Assembly (NCBI GenBank): GCA_902702965.1
Contig: CACRXP010000010.1
Location: 1,093,193-1,157,192 of the forward strand
Length of the DNA: 64,000 bases
Direction of reading: 5' to 3'
Source: Spirometra erinaceieuropaei
Taxonomy: Eukaryota; Platyhelminthes; Cestoda; Diphyllobothriidea; Diphyllobothriidae
The position numbers and the translations under genes were made by a program. This document shows positions 35,590 to 47,079 of this stretch, piece after piece; within the stretch, counting starts at the first letter, position 1; each line of letters begins with the position of its first letter. The notes under the pieces were generated by a model. That model did not search any database. It was not told the origin of the DNA and saw nothing but the letters and a program-made list of their open reading frames with translations.

Positions 35590-36880
35590 CGCCTCTTGAA
35601 ATAACAAGATAAGTTCGCCCATGAGATGAGAGTCATCGTATGCCGGCTGCAATTGAACCGGCATCAGATGCTTTTTTGTTAGATACCTGTTTCCCGTTCC
35701 AAATGTCTTTCGTGGCTAGGGGCATGGTCGAGGTGGCTATTGGTGTCCGCTTGGAAAATTCACTCGGTGGCTTCCTTGCAGATTTTGGATAGGTTTGAGA
35801 GAACACTCTTGGGGTGATAAGCCCAAACTCCTGGATTTGCGACTTTCGCAACAGCAGAGTTGCACCGTCTGAGCCGTGCAGTGATACGGTCTCCTTAACT
35901 CTGGGGTCCGCAGATTGTTTTGATGGCCGCAAATGAGTTCTCCATCTCGATGTGCTGGGGCCTTGCAAAATATTCAGCCATCTTGCACTCCATTGGTCAT
36001 CATTGAAGCAGGGTTCGGCACCAGATGGATGCGCCTGCGTCGACGTCACCACACCTGTATCGCAATTTATCACGCGTGGTGTTTTTCCGCAGAACAGTCG
36101 TCGGATCTTTTCATCGTCGCTGTTCAACCAATCCTATTGTCGCCGACATTCGCGACCGAGAACTTCAAGATCGCTGACATGGACAACATCCTGTAGTCCC
36201 CTCTACTGGATCTCAACAACAGCACTTTCCTCTGCGGTTTACGTCTGTTCTCACTTGAGATTCATATGATTGCTGAAATGCACTCGACCTTCAGTCCTAT
36301 CCGATATTACATTACTTAACTTACTTGATGGTGTCTAACCGTGTGACCGAGCGGTGGCCCGATGGGCATTCACCACTACTCATCGCCTTGGTCACTAACA
36401 CATGGCTTTGGTCACGCTTCCTGACGAGCACGTAGACCAGCAGTTGTTAATGACGCGAGCTAGGGTGGATTCACTTTGTCTTTTGCTAGATCACGAAGGC
36501 AAAAGAATGTGTTGGTGAGAAAAATATGGTGTTCTGTACAGGTCATCAAGAGAAGAATGCCGTTGTTGTTACAACAACCGATACCGTAGCGATCAACACT
36601 CCCTGCAGACAGCGTCCCCCATACCGACAGCATAGCAAGGAGGGCGTGCAGGTCGTCGCAGAATTTGTCCCTTACTTCGTCGGAGCTAGTTGCTGGAGGG
36701 TCGTAGCGCCGATGCTGGTGGCCAATCTTCCACTGCGAAGTGGCAGCCTCGTGGTCACGGAACAATTATAATCTCCACACATGATGCAGGATGGCCGTCT
36801 CAATACCTGACGGTGAAGTGGGATCCAGCGTCCCATCTCTCAGTCCGTTTTACGTCCGCTCCAGAAGAGGGAGTATTACG
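35590..36880 (-). pseudogene. Non-LTR retrotransposon remnant: EEP endonuclease and start of RT
   Basis: Read on the - strand from 36880: FWSGRKTD (the EEP N-terminal region), then SSDEVRDKFCDDLHALLAML. Next comes CCNNNGILLLMTCTEHHIFL then TNTFFCLRDLAKDKVNPP, the apurinic-endonuclease-like domain of an EEP-type LINE ('[25 protein letters not shown]'). The conserved GDFNARVG block between these pieces is gone. The linker follows at 36127-35900 (IRRLFCGKTPRV, WSARWLNILQGPSTSRW), then the start of RT near 35640 in another frame (YDDSHLMGELILLFQEAL, matching 'HGGPQLMDxLTxLFQEMW'). Frameshifts and missing catalytic blocks make it dead. It lies antisense in an EPS8-like intron. The clade cannot be named from this much. 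Confidence 0.8.
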
Positions 36881-37428
36881 CACATGCTTTCCTCAGTTGT
36901 CCCTGCTCGCAGAAATGGGTCTCAACAAGAAGCGCAATGTCTGCATTTTTAAAAAACCAGTCCCTGGGGAACCCGAGTCGTCGTCATTTCCGGCGTCTGG
37001 GCCAATTCGTTAAGTAAAAGAGAAGAAAAACTTCAGGCTGCTGGTTTGAGCGTTGTCACTCTGGCAGACTGCAAGGGAGACAGAGGGTGGGTACAAGGGT
37101 GATTTATAAACTTACTTTACTGAATTTAATCCCTTTGCCAGAAAAACACCCTACAGCGATCTCCGGTAAACATGGGGGTTTACTGTGTGGACGAAGTGAA
37201 TTTTCTACCTACTTACCAAAGGTCGACAGGTACCATCCGTGCAGCCAAAAAGTGATAGGCTATTTGTTTTCTGAGAAAATTGCATAAAGGCCTCAAATAA
37301 GCAAAAGAGTCTTATTAGCACTGTGTATCTGATGTGCTTAGCAAGTACACCTACAGTGCAATTTTTATGCATAAATCTACGTTTCGCAACGCCATAACCA
37401 AGCCCTCTTTTGGAATTTCTGTTTTCAG
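36881..37428. other. Intron segment ending in a splice acceptor
   Basis: Nothing was recognised apart from the LINE edge. A 138-codon antisense frame (37205-37621) crosses the next exon and is rejected as a shadow. The stretch ends with TTTTGGAATTTCTGTTTTCAG. Confidence 0.6.
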
Positions 37429-37519
37429 CTGTTCCGCCCAGAATTGGTGCAAATGGCGCATTCCAAAAGACTTTTGTCAACCAAAACTTCCTCAACGCAG
37501 TGCGACACCGCCGAAAAAC
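37429..37519 (+). CDS. EPS8-like: EPS8-like adaptor, exon just before the SH3 domain
   Basis: This 91-bp exon lies between TTTCTGTTTTCAG and AAAAAC|GTATGT. With the G left from the microexon it reads A-VPPRIGANGAFQKTFV, then NQNFLNAVRHRRK, and leaves AC. The following exon at 44307 begins with G (ACG, Thr), giving an unbroken join into the SH3 domain. Its length is 1 modulo 3, exactly what is needed to connect the microexon (phase 1) to the SH3 exon (phase 2). The basic end RHRRK directly precedes the SH3 strand. It has no separate domain of its own. Confidence 0.68.
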
Positions 37520-38370
37520 GTATGTTTGTGAAAAATGCAACTGTCCTATGCCAAAAAGGGTAGCATTTTGCCAAACCGCCGATGAGAAGCAGGGATCGGT
37601 TTTGACAGTACAGAATTCCAAACTCCCTCGAACGATTAGGGCAGTTAGACACAGGAGCTTAATTTAAGCTACATATACCACTTGAGCTCTAAGCCCAACA
37701 GGTTAGAATGACCATTCTCAATGATTGAAAAGACAGAAAGTTCGTTCTAGACATTACCATTTCGATTGATTTCTTTGAAAACTAAAGTCTTTCCCACTGA
37801 ATTCAGGGTGGACGTTTGAACATGCAGAGAATATACTAATGACTGCATAGTCGAAGTCCTCTCTTTAATGGGAGAACTTGTTTTTGGCTATATCTCCATG
37901 CATGCTATGCTATGCTGCAAAGTGCCACTCCTAGCCTACATACGCTTTATTGTGCGTTCACACTCAACTCGGAGGTAGACAGAAATGTAATGGTGCAGAA
38001 ATCACAGTCGAGAGTTTGTCTTTTTAAGAAGGAAACTAAATACTTAGTTATTGGTGAACCGCGGCCCTTAGCATGCTTCGGGGAAACAAAGTAGAATAGT
38101 TTTCTGTCCTGTCAGGGCCGGAGCTGAGCACTTTAGAATTCGGAAATCAAACTTGGCATGAGAAATCTCCTTAATCAGACACACTTGGACAAGAGGATCC
38201 TATCAGAAAATGCCTGGACCCGGACTGAATTTCTCCAGTGTAGCTTTCTCGTTCATATAGGTCTTGCATTGGCTTTACTTGCTCTTCGGCAGCTAGTTAA
38301 AATGTAGGAAATTATGACAACTCAGAATACACTCTACCCAAATTTTATGTGAAAAACAGAAACATGCATA
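37520..38370. other. Intronic sequence, nothing recognised
   Basis: This stretch runs from the donor of the preceding exon to the truncated foldback copy. No open frame has splice support and no repeat family is visible. Confidence 0.55.
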
Positions 38371-38983
38371 CACAGTGCGTGACCTATCTCATGAAATGTT
38401 GGCTGAAATTCTGAAATGCGTTTTCGATTAGGAAGGATTACTTGATCGCGGTTGTGATATTGATTATCATAAGGCATACTCTTATAGCATTTTAGACTCG
38501 GCAGGATGTCGGCTTTTAAATGCACTTCTTTTCAATCTCCTGTAGAAAGCGTACTCGGTACAAAATGACTACTTAAGTAGCATGCATTTTTCCCATTGAT
38601 TTTCGATGGTCTTGGAAATTCAAATATATTTTATAGAAACCACAAACAAAAATATGCTTTCTTTTAGTCAATCAATAGAGAATCACGTCTTCTTTATATT
38701 TTATACTTAAGAAAGTAGTATAATTAGGTTTTAAAAAAAGTTTCTAATTATGAGACTTTTAAGACCGCGATATGTCCATTCACATAGCATCGTACCTGGC
38801 CGTTTACCACTGCTCCTCATGAAATGTACAACATGGTCCTCATCCATTGCAAAATTTTATGGACACTGTTTAATATCTCTTTAATGATATAGAAAAATAT
38901 GAGATTTTCTTTCCGCGGAACGCATGCACCTTGTAGAGTGTAATTACTAAGCGCTAATGCAACGAATGATCAGGCTCCAAATT
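38371..38983 (+). mobile_element. Palindromic foldback element, copy 4 (right arm missing)
   Basis: It begins CACAGTGCGTGACCTATCTC and then ATGAAATGTTGGCTGAAATT, and matches copy 6 (58746) closely through the left arm and most of the core, up to CAGGCTCCAAATT at 38983. The remaining core edge and the whole right arm are absent. The sequence switches abruptly to the SINE tail that starts at 38989. The truncation therefore coincides with the SINE junction. Confidence 0.82.
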
Positions 38984-38988
38984 TGTCG

Positions 38989-39080
38989 GCGACTGCCTGC
39001 GAGGGTTTAAGTATGAGCCCCAAGGCACAACGGAACGAGCATGCTCCGTAACCTGATCGGTGAGCGCCCACTATCATAAT
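38989..39080 (+). mobile_element. SINE tail, 5'-truncated copy (first of two identical 92-bp units)
   Basis: This is identical over 92 bases to 39296-39387: GCGACTGCCTGCGAGGGTTT, AAGGCACAACGGAACGAG and GTGAGCGCCCACTATCATAA. It lacks a tRNA-like head and abuts the broken end of the foldback element. Confidence 0.8.
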
Positions 39081-39111
39081 GAATATTCCCGATCACAACC
39101 GACAGGACAAC

Positions 39112-39382
39112 GGGCCCGTGGCTCAATGGTAGAGCGTTCAACTCCATGACCAAAGATCCCGGGTTCGAATCTCAAGTGATCCACACTTGGGGTTGGGTAT
39201 GACTGGCTGATGACGGCTAATAAGCCAGAAATGGCCATTCCGGTCTCCCTTGTCTTTGTCGTATTACCTTTCCAACATATATCACTAGTCGCTGTGCGAC
39301 TGCCTGCGAGGGTTTAAGTATGAGCCCCAAGGCACAACGGAACGAGCATGCTCCGTAACCTGATCGGTGAGCGCCCACTATC

Positions 39383-39418
<36 letters not shown>
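39112..39418 (+). mobile_element. Full-length tRNA-derived SINE with (TA)n tail
   Basis: The head at 39112-39180 has box A (TGGCTCAATGGTAGAGCG) and box B (GGTTCGAATCT), with tRNA-like spacing but an irregular anticodon arm. The body runs through GACGGCTAATAAGCCAG to the 92-bp tail (39296-39387), identical to 38989-39080, and ends in a (TA)n microsatellite. The tail segment AAGGCACAACGG also occurs at 13.8 kb, and the head recurs in degenerate form at 50.2 kb. Confidence 0.72.
39387..39418 (+). repeat. (TA)n microsatellite
   Basis: This holds about sixteen TA units at the 3' end of the SINE. It is also the point where the - strand Penelope tail region ends. Confidence 0.92.
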
Positions 39419-39422
<4 letters not shown>

Positions 39423-39429
39423 GCTTATG

Positions 39430-39900
39430 ACCCATCTGGTAGACCCCAGTGGTGGACCAACTGCGCCAGGTGCGTCTGTGCGCATTTTTGTGTTTCTGGT
39501 CCCAGCTGCTGGTGGTCATGGCATTTAAAGGCAGGCATACCAAGAAATATGATTTAAAAACAAACACGTTCTTTGGGAAAAATAGAGAAATTGTATTGGG
39601 TAATTTTTTGATGCTGGTTCCCCAGGTCTTCGTCAGACTTGTGTGAACGTGCAAAAAAACAATAAACATTACAAACCTGCCAGAAATCAATATTCATTCG
39701 GTGTTAACGCCAGTTAGCTGCCGCCATGCGCATCATTCTCTATTAATTGGCTCTGGTCCCTTACACTTTTCCCTGAGGTGTTTGTACGTGGCATCTAACT
39801 CAATGTACCGATTGATGCATGTTTTTGACTTAAAATTGAGGTCGGGGATTCTGACCTCTTAAAAATTCCTGCCTTCCGGATTGCTTCCGATGACCAATTA
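39430..39900 (-). pseudogene. Penelope-like element 3' end (third lineage)
   Basis: On the - strand, 39880-39740 reads VRIPDLNFKSKTCINRYIEL and continues DATYKHLREK, the C-terminal end of a Penelope GIY-YIG protein ('SINRHIDLDxxY'). A stop follows, and a hammerhead-like motif lies at 39604-39636. The remaining stretch to about 39430 is a presumed 3' UTR. The RT and the core of the endonuclease are absent, so this is a 5'-truncated copy. It resembles the fragment at 56.7-57.0 kb more than the two Penelope copies at 22-24 kb. Confidence 0.62.
39604..39636 (-). ncRNA. Hammerhead-ribozyme-like motif, third Penelope lineage
   Basis: On the - strand: CTGACGAAGACCTGG, loop GGAA, CCAGCATC, then AAAA. 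The CTGANGA block and a CTGG/CCAG hairpin are intact, while GAAA has decayed. Confidence 0.28.
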
Positions 39901-40268
39901 CCTTCATGAGATAGAATTTTATTCCAGAACGATTCAATCCGTACCTAGGTAGTTCCAATGACAATCGTCCTGTCTAAACGTGTCTGATTATAGAGACTTC
40001 TAATGCGAAGTTTAGGTTCTGAATGCCAAACTGCTCACCCCTAGTCTCGGCATGACAAAACCACTGTCGTTGGCACGTCACATAGTCCTTCCAGTAGCCC
40101 GCGCCCTTCTGGTTTACTGACGGATGGCTTAACAGACTTGTTGGTCGAAATTGAGCTCAGCACTGAGCACCTGACCTTCGACAGTTGAGCCAATTAACAG
40201 TCACGTCAACCCCACCCGCGGAGAGTTGCTTTTCAAACAGTCTACGATTTTTGACAGGGAAGTTGCCG

Positions 40269-40628
40269 TTAAAAAAGAAAATCAGGGCCTGGGTGTCCTC
40301 CGACGGCTCCATCAACCGCAGCGCAAATCTGCCTTCCTTCTGCCTGGTTATACGAACCTACTCGACAGGAGACAGTTAAGGCGTGAAACAATCGGGGCCG
40401 CCAATTATTGCTACATTCGACGAGTACGGGGACGCTACAGGTCACGTGAAGCGGGGGTTCGATTTCGCCGCAAAGCCAGCTTTGGCGATCTACGCATCGG
40501 GCAAGATGCGTCATAACATGAGTCACTGAAGATGAGCGGTCGAAATCACTACATGAAATCAAACCCTTCCCAGTGACCAACTCTTCTTTTGGCACATAAC
40601 GAACCCCACGTTTCGCGTGAAGGTCCAT
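40269..40628 (-). CDS. Unassigned 119-codon open frame
   Basis: This frame starts MDLHAKRGVRYVPKEEL and contains THLARCVDRQSWLCGE. It is longer than most chance frames here, and its composition (C, W, H, E) is protein-like. I recognise no family, and it has no matching splice context. A forward-strand frame overlaps it. It may be part of an unrecognised mobile element or chance. Confidence 0.2.
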   Translation of the reverse strand: MDLHAKRGVRYVPKEELVTGKGLISCSDFDRSSSVTHVMTHLARCVDRQSWLCGEIEPPLHVTCSVPVLVECSNNWRPRLFHALTVSCRVGSYNQAEGRQICAAVDGAVGGHPGPDFLF

Positions 40629-43600
40629 TTTAGCTTCCCATGCTTCCTAAGGCAGTAACTTGAGTAGCTACCCTGCTAAAAATGTGTTCTAGGCGTCCCC
40701 TTCTATGACGCCTTTTTTCAGTCGATCAAACTTTAGTAAAGAGTGGAAAAGTCGACAGCTATTCTGGAATATTTGCTACATTTATTGGGAATGCGGGCTG
40801 CAAGATGAGCCCGCCTGCCGGATGAATTGGAATGTCAAAATAATACGTTTTACACTCAAACGAGCGTGGCATCATAGCACTCCGACCATGCCCCCTCATT
40901 CGGCTTATCAGAAAGTATTCGAGCATTTCAGGCAATTCGGAGTGACTGGATCCAATTCATTATTCATAGCTAGGCACAATTTCGTTCATCCTGGAAGAAC
41001 GAGGGCTTGCGAGCAATCCTCTGACTTTTCGTCAAGAAAATAATTAACCTGTATTTATCTGCCTACCGAGAAAATTCTCCCTGGAAACATTCTTTAAATC
41101 CTTAACCTTTAACTTTGTCTGTACTGTTGTAAAATCACTGTGAAATAATCGTCTCCTAGGCCACTGAACAGGATCTTAGCATTGAAGGACTGCCTTCTCC
41201 ACCATTGCTTAACAACCTGAAGCCCAGATTAATGAAGCCCCAAACAGTATCGTGCTGAGGCAGTTTAGCCCGTATTTCAGTTCTGAGGCAACCCTTTGAC
41301 CAATTTGTTTGTGTGCAAGCTCTCAGTTGAAATGTTACGCCATTTTAAAAATATGGTTTTCTCAAAAATGCTAGTAAAGTCCTTTCAAAAATGTTATATG
41401 GAGGCTGCAAATAATACCGATATTTTGATGACACCACCTGATTTCTCGAAAGCAGATTTTTCAGACGCTCTTCGTATTGCAGGGTCGCTTACGCAATCTT
41501 CTAGTTTTTTTGTTAAATGAATCACATTAAATATATCAGTTAACCTGATACGTGGTCACAAGGACTGACGAGCAGAGGTAGTTTGACGGCGCACGCAAAA
41601 AGCCACTGACAGCTAGTCGGTTGTTCCCCACGCAAATGGTTGTTGCGCAAAATTCGATTATTTTAGCACAATCTAGTTGGCGAGATTTCGGTCAGCAGTT
41701 TCCGTCAAGTTACTTTGTCTCGCAGCTAGAAGTGACTGGACGTAAACTCCCTATATCTCAAAATATGCAGCACAATGGCTTTAAACGCGACCAGAAGTGA
41801 AACTGACCGAGGCATCCTGATCGCGCACAGTTAAGCAAACTTCTGAGGTTTCATGCATGCAAATTTGAAAGCTTCGATCAACAGGCTCGGAAAAGTTGAG
41901 TCCGGGTGAAAAAAAGACATTCTCATTCAGGTATTTTTAATTTCCTTGGGCTTCCAAGGCAGAAAGATGCATGTTGTCAGATGGTGTGTTGACATCGTGC
42001 TTTACAGAATCTGATGCTCATCAGGGTTGCGCTTGCTAATCGGGAATAAGAGAGTAGGACAAGACGAAGAAGCTATTGGAGCTCCCTAATCCGACAACGG
42101 CATGGAACAGGACCACACTTTACTGTGGATCGTGTCATGGGTGATTGGCGATAAGAAACGTTTTACGGGTGGGGCAGCGCACTAGACATGAAGCTGACGA
42201 CATGCAGGAAAACGCAGAATTTGCTTGGATTTCTCCCGAAAGCCTCATCGTACGCTTCCGTACGACAACGGAAATGGGTGCGGTACTTAAAAATAAACAA
42301 AGAAATTTCAAACAATAAAGGAGTTTGAATGTTGGTTTGAAGTCATGGGAAGTGACTGTTAATGGCAGTGTAATTTCTGCAAAGGCCTACGAATGGATGC
42401 CAAAATAGCAGCCCCTATGACGCGATCCACAGTCTGTCCTTTTCCATACCGTTGCCCTCAAATCCTCTCAGTATGCTCTTAAATGCGTTTTTGTAACTCG
42501 CATTTTGTGCTTACGTGATCACGCGTGAACAGATCAAGAGCTGTCCAACTGTGTCGATGCTAACTGACCCCATGGATAGTTGAAAACCAGAAAAACATGC
42601 TTCACGGTTTGGCTTAATAGTCTACCTCAAAAACCGCGTCAACGAATCGTCGCAGGAAGTTGCCTGCTGCCTGTTAGGCGCCACGCGGACACCTCGGTCA
42701 GTGGGACCGTGAAAAGGAGCCGTGACACCGATGCAGGCCTGAGGACGTCTTTGTTAAGATGAAACCTTGCCTCCCAGACAGCCATCGATAGATAGCCCCC
42801 GACCATTGGCTGACCAGTAAGGCCATTAACACTGTCAAATGCTGAGGGGTAGCATACCGTCACATCGTCCAACTTTGGAAGCCGTTCTTTCCGTAAAATA
42901 CAAAAAGAATAAATATACGCTTCCTGTTATGTCCCATTTTAATCAACATCTGTAGACAGTGTTTACTTTGATAAATAATAAAATCCATACTTACAAGAGA
43001 ACTGCATCGCTTAGCCGCACCCCTACCTGAGGGGAAGTAATTTGCTCATTGTTAGGGGTCAGTCACTCAACCGCGTGCACTTACTACTATCCACTGAATT
43101 TTGACCTATCGCGAGGGCTTTTCGACGTATGGTTTTAATCGCAAGCAAGTTCCCTCATCCGAGAAAATTTATCACCATGCCATGGCGAATTTTTAAGCAG
43201 CTGCTGTTGTGGTGGCCTTGTGTCCGTCCTCCATCAAAGGCACTACCGTTAAAGGGGGATGCCGAAGACCACCGTTGTGGCAGTAGGGTAGTCGCGTAGG
43301 TCGTTTTATCTTGATTTCAGAGCGGGATTTATGCAATTCACTTTGACCTTGGAACGCCAAGTTAGAACCCTCCCAGATGGTGACCTAGCAATGAACAACT
43401 AGTAAACTGGAATACCACAGACTAGACGAGGGAGACTACAGTGGCTATTTGTGACTTCTTTTTTGTTGCTGACCAGCTATCCTCCAATGCGACCAGGGAC
43501 GGTCGCAGACAGTCGGTTCGTTGGATATTAAGGCCAAACGCTGCGCCGATGAGCTACGGGCCTTCTCAACTTGAGGCTGAGGTGTGACTAATTATTGATA

Positions 43601-43956
43601 GCAAATAAACCTAACAATAACCCACTCAAGTCTACCGTGCTTTGTCGGTAACGCATCTTGATATTTCATGTAGACGTGTCATCTGCCAGCCCCACCCCAT
43701 GAGAAATACAACCGAGTTACCAAGCTGCCAACAAGAAAGTTGTCGTGCACTGGCTCCAGCCTTCTCTTTCCTCAGCATGGACGATTGGTCCATATCATAG
43801 CACATGATTCCAGACTATATAGACCGAGAACATAGAGGCCTTTTATTTGCACTCGAAGCGTCCCAAGGGTAGGTTAACGCTTTCTCAAAGTCCCATCAAC
43901 TGGTTTCCAATACCTGCTTTAGTAAGAATACCAGAAAGAAAAGTCTGGTCTACTTT

Positions 43957-44139
43957 TTAGTTTCTCGCAAAGCTGTCTTTATTTGTATCAGCAGCAGCAT
44001 CAAGCCACTTCCTGACACCTCTAACCTCATCAGTCCATTGTAAGGAAGGGTCTTGTGGCTGCGACTGAAACATCAGACATAGATGGTCAAACCTGTGACG
44101 CTCCAAAGCTCTTACCTCTGTCCACCCCACTGCTGACAT
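43957..44139 (-). CDS. Unassigned 60-codon open frame
   Basis: This frame reads MSAVGWTEVRALERHRFDHL and WTDEVRGVRKWLDAAADTNK. Its composition is clearly protein-like and helical, unlike neighbouring frames. I cannot name a family. It could be an exon of an antisense gene or a mobile-element fragment. The upstream - strand sequence is interrupted by stops and a GAA microsatellite. Confidence 0.25.
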   Translation of the reverse strand: MSAVGWTEVRALERHRFDHLCLMFQSQPQDPSLQWTDEVRGVRKWLDAAADTNKDSFARN

Positions 44140-44306
44140 GTGGGGGTTTACTCTCGCAACTAGGGTGCCCTATGCTTCATTGGTCTCAGAAGAAGAAGAA
44201 GCCCATTTCCTTTTCACTCATCACATCTGAATTTTTACACTCGCTTTAGTGAGCAGTGCAACTGCATGCGAAATGAGCCTTTTGACCTTCCTGTTTAATG
44301 TTTTAG

Positions 44307-44382
44307 GGCTGCAGTTGTCATACGCAAATTCGTCGGCCAGAGCGCTACGGAGTTAACTGTCGATGTTGGGGATCTCGTCGAG
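44307..44382 (+). CDS. EPS8-like: EPS8-like adaptor, exon for the first half of the SH3 domain
   Basis: This 76-bp exon lies between AATGTTTTAG and GTCGAG|GTGAGC, and exits in phase 0. It reads AAVVIRKFVGQSATELTV then DVGDLVE. This aligns with the start of an SH3 domain: the ALYDY strand, RT loop, the E-L-S/T-V strand and the D-x-L-E turn. In EPS8 the same region reads 'YDFxARNxxELSVxxxDxLE'. The usual ALYDY aromatics are replaced here (VIRKFV). It joins without loss of frame to the exon at 49434, which supplies the rest of the domain, and the intron falls at the classic E|VL position. Confidence 0.85.
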
Positions 44383-45639
44383 GTGAGCTCTTGTTTATTG
44401 GTGCCTGTCAGAATCTGCACTTGTGTGTTTTGAAGTTCGCTCATCCACTAATTTGAGTGCGTAATTTATGACCTTAGGCCTGGTCTTGACACGGTTGCGC
44501 AAGTAAACAAGTTGGGGTAAACAACCTGGTACGAAGGACTTGTGGTTGTTATCCGACGAGTCATGACGCTATTGTCTCCCAAAGTTCCTGCCCAAATCGC
44601 ACTGAATTAATCCACTATTTTAGTTTTATTTGAAAAAGGATTTCTAGCGATCCTGGATGGAATGCGAACTTTGGAATGACCTGCATTCGTTTTCCTTTAT
44701 CGAAAAAGGTTTTTTGACCAGTCGGTGGAAGCGGTCTCAGCTTCCGCACTGTGGGAGCTATTAATTGACTCGAGCTGTAATGTGGTGCTATTTCTTCCAA
44801 AATTTACATTTTCGATGTTGAGTTAAGTCGGTTTGCGTTATAGGGCCCACAAAAGGGTATTTAATCCGATAGTTTGAACGCCGTACAGATGTCTCAAACC
44901 CACTGCACTCAGGGATATTTTGGTTTTCTCACATTTTCTGGTCACTTTCCTCAAATTACTTGTCTAAATGGATGCAGAATTTGAGAATCGGCTTCACAGC
45001 CAGACATTTAAGGCTGATTTCATCATTTGTGTAAGATGATTTCAGTTGAGGAACGTTATGTGAAACTCCCTATGGAGTCCTGATCTACCTGTCTGGCGAG
45101 TTGTACTTAACTTGGACGCCGCGTGTTCCTGACAGCAAGACAGTCTGACCGACAGGACCAAGGAAGACCACAATGGTCATTTGTAGCATATTTTCCGTCT
45201 CGGTCAGACGCACTTCAAACCAGGAAGACCCAGAGCTGAAATTAGGGCTCTAATGTAATCGATAAGCGGTTTGAGTGCACTGCTGTTAAACTCCGAGCCC
45301 GTCTTCTGTCGGCGGGTACCAGGGTTACTTCAACTAACACGAGCCTGGCGTCCACCAGTGCAGCCCAGTTGCGTAACGGTGTTGGGAAATTCCATTTTAC
45401 TTAAATTTCCATCCGTAATGGAGGCCGAGACTTCACATCATCAATCGTCCATAGTCCCCTTTTGTTGCTAGGGCTGAGGATGGCGCTTATGACCACGATC
45501 GAGTGAGGAATTATCACCTGGAGATATCTGGGTCCTACGTTCCGTCCTGGCAGCGATGTTGTCACCGCCACAGCACTCGCGTCCAGGACATGGTAGGTGG
45601 CCGCAGCGTCACATTCTGCGCCTAACTGTTAAGTTGCCC
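44383..45639. other. Intronic sequence, nothing recognised
   Basis: Open frames stay below 70 codons and have no signature. The Penelope copy starts at about 45640. Confidence 0.5.
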
Positions 45640-47079
45640 AAATGACCGGCAATTTCTGTCATCTAAAGGTTTTGGCAGCCACCGTCCAGCCTTTCACAAC
45701 AAAAAACCGGCCAGCCCATCATGATGATATGCGGCCGCACAAGGGGGCCAAAAGTGTTTCACTTGTGTGCATGCCTTATGAGAAGCTCAACACCGAAGAG
45801 ACGAAATGCAAGATGGAATGCTTAATTAGTAATTTTGTTTCAGAGCACAAATCACCGCCAAATATGGGCCTTTGCTGCTGGTAAGGGACGATCCACTGCC
45901 GTTATGGACGGGGGAAAATATAACTCGGAAGTCAAGGCTGCGTTCGAAGACAGGGACTTTTGCAGACCAGCACAGAACTCAGAAGTTAAAACTGTAGCAG
46001 GTCGATTTAAAAAATTACTCAGAAAATTCGGACACCAAAATTTGATTACGGAGAACAAACGACTCCAAATGCAATTAACGGACACTCTTTTGGCTCGATT
46101 TTATGATCTGCCAAAGATCCGCAAACCAAATGTCCCACTGTGGTCAAACGTTGCCTTAAAGAGAGAGCCCCAGCTAAAATTCGCAAAATGGATGTACGTA
46201 AAACTGAGGTTCCTCCAAGGCAATTCAACTACTTCAGTCTAATTCGCCTCCCAGTTCTTTATGAACGTCTGAAAGCGGGGGATTCAGTCGGACGTCGTTC
46301 ACACTTCTCCCGCCGAGTTGGGCACAAGTTGTCTTCCGCAAGAAAATCGAGAATACATACGACGAAGCTCAGAACCTCCTCGGAACTGGGCGCTTCATGC
46401 GGCTGTTTAATTTTTGCCGAAATACCTACCTTACCTTTGCGAGCAAACGTCTGCGCCGTTCAAAGGTACTCCAAGGGGTTACCCAATCTCCGATTAAGTG
46501 GTAGATCTGGTCGCAGAATAGCAGGGGGAAACTGCCTTCATTCAACAGGAGCCGATCTTTTGGCGAGCTTACGCTGACAACGCAATTCTTATTATCGGAA
46601 AGAATATGCAGTAACATTTCCATAATCTATTTAACTTAATTTTCCCGGATAAACAGTCCACGAGGATTAACGAAACGGAAGGATGCAGCTTTCTATTTTT
46701 CACAGCTACTATCTGTTAACTCACTAACATAGTTAAATTATCATACTGTTCAAACGGATCCAGACTCATTGCAACAGCCCCAAAGGAAAGGCGCCTGAGG
46801 ACGGATATCTTACGACCACTTTATGCGGAACGGCTATCCGAAGGCGTTCATATATTGTGTTTCACGGGATCGTCCCGGAGGACCCGTCGAGAAACAGCAC
46901 TTATGGTATGATATGCTCTGCCATACATCAAGGACTTATCTCGGCTCCTTCTCTATGTGGCTCCTCTACTGCATGTTTGATCCGAGCCTGAGAATATCGC
47001 AGTTCTTCAAGCATTGTGGCTTGGGAGAGCGTCGACTGACGCCTCAATTCAGTCCACGCAATTTGCCCAGTTATGTGTG

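Larger units (their letters stand above)
39901..44306. other. Intronic sequence, no confident gene
   Basis: This stretch holds two unassigned - strand frames, listed separately (40269-40628 and 43957-44139), and a GAA run at 44189-44201. Near 43500-43565 the - strand has a box A-like TAGCTCATCGGCGCAGC but no convincing box B. The stretch ends in CCTGTTTAATGTTTTAG. Confidence 0.5.

Noticed and set aside
37205..37621. 138-codon - strand open frame
   Set aside because: It lies antisense across the EPS8-like exon at 37429-37519, has no domain signature, and its composition follows from the complementary strand.
39112..39180. Functional tRNA gene at 39.1 kb
   Set aside because: The cloverleaf is poor in the anticodon and T-stem regions, and the unit continues into a repeated tail with a (TA)n end.
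39217..39690. 157-codon - strand open frame
   Set aside because: It crosses the Penelope 3' UTR, the (TA)n microsatellite (giving an alternating I-Y run) and the SINE tail, so it cannot be one gene.
43500..43565. tRNA-like box A on the - strand
   Set aside because: TAGCTCATCGGCGCAGC fits box A, but no box B follows at the proper distance.
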